From assembly GCA_051883695.1 (NCBI GenBank), contig JBJEUF010000014.1, positions 1 through 24,607 on the forward strand: a DNA stretch of 24,607 nt, written 5' to 3'. The notes below the pieces were generated by a model. That model was not told where the DNA came from and made no database searches. It worked only from the letters and a program-made list of their open reading frames with translations. Shown here piece by piece: positions 23,316-24,607 of the stretch (its first letter is position 1; each line of letters opens with the position of its first letter). The stretch comes from UBA11524 sp051883695 (lineage in GTDB: Bacteria > Bacillota > Clostridia > Christensenellales > Aristaeellaceae). The position numbers and the translations under genes were made by a program.

Positions 23316-23404
23316 GGAATCCCATGCTCTGCCGACCGGAAAGCAGGGAATGCAGCGCATCGAAAAGGGCCGGCGGCACATGTCCACCGACCCCCGGTGT
23401 GTAT

Positions 23405-24607
23405 TTACTTCTTCGCAGGCTTCTTGAACAGGTACTCGTCCACCTTTTTGACGATCTCATCGCTGATCCTGCGCTCGATCGGGAACACCTTGGCAGCGTC
23501 CACGCGCTGTGCGAACATCAGCGCCTGCTGCAGGGTGATGTCCAGCGCCTCCGCGCTCAGGTAGCCGCTTTTGAGGTTGTCGCGGCGGTCATGGATATAG
23601 CCCGCGCCGGATACACCGAAGCGGATCAGGTTCACCGCGGGCACGCCCTTGTCCGCAAAGGGAATGCAGTCGGAGGAGTAGATGTCCATTTTGACCTCGC
23701 AGGCGATGCCGGCCTCCCGCATCAGGCCGTCCACATAGGCCACCGCCTTCTCGGTGCCCAGCACGGGCGCGCCGTTCTTGCCCAGGATGGGTGCCGCCAC
23801 GTCCACATTGACCATCAGCACATGCTTGTCCAGCTCGTCCTCGTGGGCCTTGACCCAGGCCTTGGAGCCCAGCAGGCCCTGCTCCTCGGAGCCATACCAG
23901 TTGAACTTCATCGTGCGCGCCGGCCTGTTCTCGGCAAAGTAGCGCAGCAGCTCCATGATGATGACGGAGCCGGACATGTTGTCATACACGCCGGTGGAGA
24001 AGTACACGCTGTCATAATGCGCGCCGAAGGAGATGATTTCCTCCGGCTTCTCCGTGCCCTCGATGACCGCGCAGACGTTGCGGCTGGTGCCCTCGTACTC
24101 CTCGGCGGTCAGCTCGATGTGCATCCTCCTCGCGCCGCGCCGGACGATCTCCGCCGCGTCCATCGTGCGCATGTGGAGCGCCGTGCACGGGCCGACCTCC
24201 TCGGTCATGACCGGGCGGAGCTTGCGGATGCCGCAGTCCGTTTCGCTGCGGCGGTCCAATGTCGTGCCGTCGAAGGTCAGGATCGCCGCGGCGCCCGCCT
24301 TCATCAGCTTCTCATAGACCGTCTTGCCCAGCCGTCCGTTGACCATGACCGCCTTGCCCCTGACATGGGGCAGATGCGCGTCCTCCGCGCCCTCGGCATA
24401 ATAGAACGCCAGATCGACGCCGCCCTCGGGCGTGGACAGTCCGCGCTCGTAGCCGGTGACCTCGTACTCCTTGGTATAGGGCTCGGTCACCACCAGCCTG
24501 GCATGGCTCACCCGGCCGCAGGCGACGGAGAACTCCTCGATGTGAGCGGACGCGCCGGTGGACTGCGCCACCTCCAGAAGACGCTCAGCGGCCCTCTTTT
24601 CGGCGTC
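23405..24607 (-). CDS. M28-family metallopeptidase with PA insert, partial at the 5' end
   Basis: The reading frame stays open to the right edge, so the N-terminus is missing; 400 residues are seen. A PA-type domain lies in the first half (around VRGKAVMVNGRLGKTVYEKL). A zinc aminopeptidase domain follows with SFGAHYDS, YDNMSGS, GSEEQGLLGS, VNVDVAAP and GAGYIHDRRDN. These supply the ligands for a two-zinc centre (His, Asp, Glu, Asp/Glu, His). Such enzymes remove N-terminal residues from peptides. The C-terminus ends in a Lys-rich KKPAKK. Whether it is secreted cannot be judged without the start. It runs convergent to rplJ-rplL. Confidence 0.88.
   Translation of the reverse strand, partial: DAEKRAAERLLEVAQSTGASAHIEEFSVACGRVSHARLVVTEPYTKEYEVTGYERGLSTPEGGVDLAFYYAEGAEDAHLPHVRGKAVMVNGRLGKTVYEKLMKAGAAAILTFDGTTLDRRSETDCGIRKLRPVMTEEVGPCTALHMRTMDAAEIVRRGARRMHIELTAEEYEGTSRNVCAVIEGTEKPEEIISFGAHYDSVYFSTGVYDNMSGSVIIMELLRYFAENRPARTMKFNWYGSEEQGLLGSKAWVKAHEDELDKHVLMVNVDVAAPILGKNGAPVLGTEKAVAYVDGLMREAGIACEVKMDIYSSDCIPFADKGVPAVNLIRFGVSGAGYIHDRRDNLKSGYLSAEALDITLQQALMFAQRVDAAKVFPIERRISDEIVKKVDEYLFKKPAKK

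Noticed and set aside
23087..23404. A coding gene or tRNA downstream of rplL
   Set aside because: Frames here are short, lack binding sites and run into the peptidase gene; no cloverleaf could be recognised.

Overview
The window reads as a stretch of chromosome from a GC-rich, spore-forming member of the Bacillota, most likely class Clostridia. The evidence is a complete spoIIE, TTGACA/TATAAT promoters with AGGAGG-type ribosome binding sites, an L10-leader in front of rplJ-rplL, a CsoR-copA copper unit, and secreted proteins with SH3 and peptidoglycan-binding repeats. I cannot name the genus. Most genes lie on the minus strand. The window cuts genes at both ends: an initiating sugar transferase at the left and an M28 peptidase at the right.

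Positions 1-7980 (minus strand) hold a cell-surface polysaccharide locus in two transcription units. The upper unit starts at a strong promoter (7946-7974). It encodes an LCP ligase, an unknown exported protein, a fused Wzz/BY-kinase chain-length regulator, a small S26-type signal peptidase with a Ser/His pair, and an ABC exporter. The lower unit has its own promoter (1616-1644) and a leader of about 180 nt. It encodes an unusual membrane protein in which a PglF/WcaJ-like N-terminal half (helices plus Rossmann domain) is joined to a VOC/glyoxalase-type domain where the catalytic domain would normally be. Next comes a monotopic phosphoglycosyl transferase whose reading frame is broken in a run of six T. 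Just upstream (8112-8819) a LytTR response regulator is transcribed in the same direction. Two repeats resembling LytTR half-sites lie immediately upstream of the LCP promoter, so this regulator is the obvious candidate controller of the locus.

Positions 8963-12850 carry a plus-strand DUF6062-like Cys-rich protein, a convergent alpha/beta hydrolase sharing a bidirectional terminator with it, and the KtrA/KtrB potassium uptake pair. The ktrB promoter is embedded in the 3' end of spoIIE (12823-15189). Positions 15284-18242 hold the copper operon csoR-copA, with two CsoR operators and a terminator. Positions 18246-21660 hold two separately transcribed exported envelope proteins. One has SH3-like domains. 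The other has six peptidoglycan-binding repeats followed by an uncharacterised domain.

Positions 21808-23086 hold rplJ-rplL with promoter, L10 autoregulatory leader, attenuator and terminator. Unusually, rpoB does not follow and rplK-rplA do not precede. The gene-poor stretch after the terminator (23087-23404) contains a dense cluster of GACACA repeats around an AT-rich core. An M28 peptidase then runs off the right edge.

The best candidates for something undescribed are the TM-Rossmann-VOC protein beside its split transferase, the signal peptidase plus exporter inside a polysaccharide operon, the LytTR-like operator, the C-terminal domain of the six-repeat wall protein, and the GACACA cluster.
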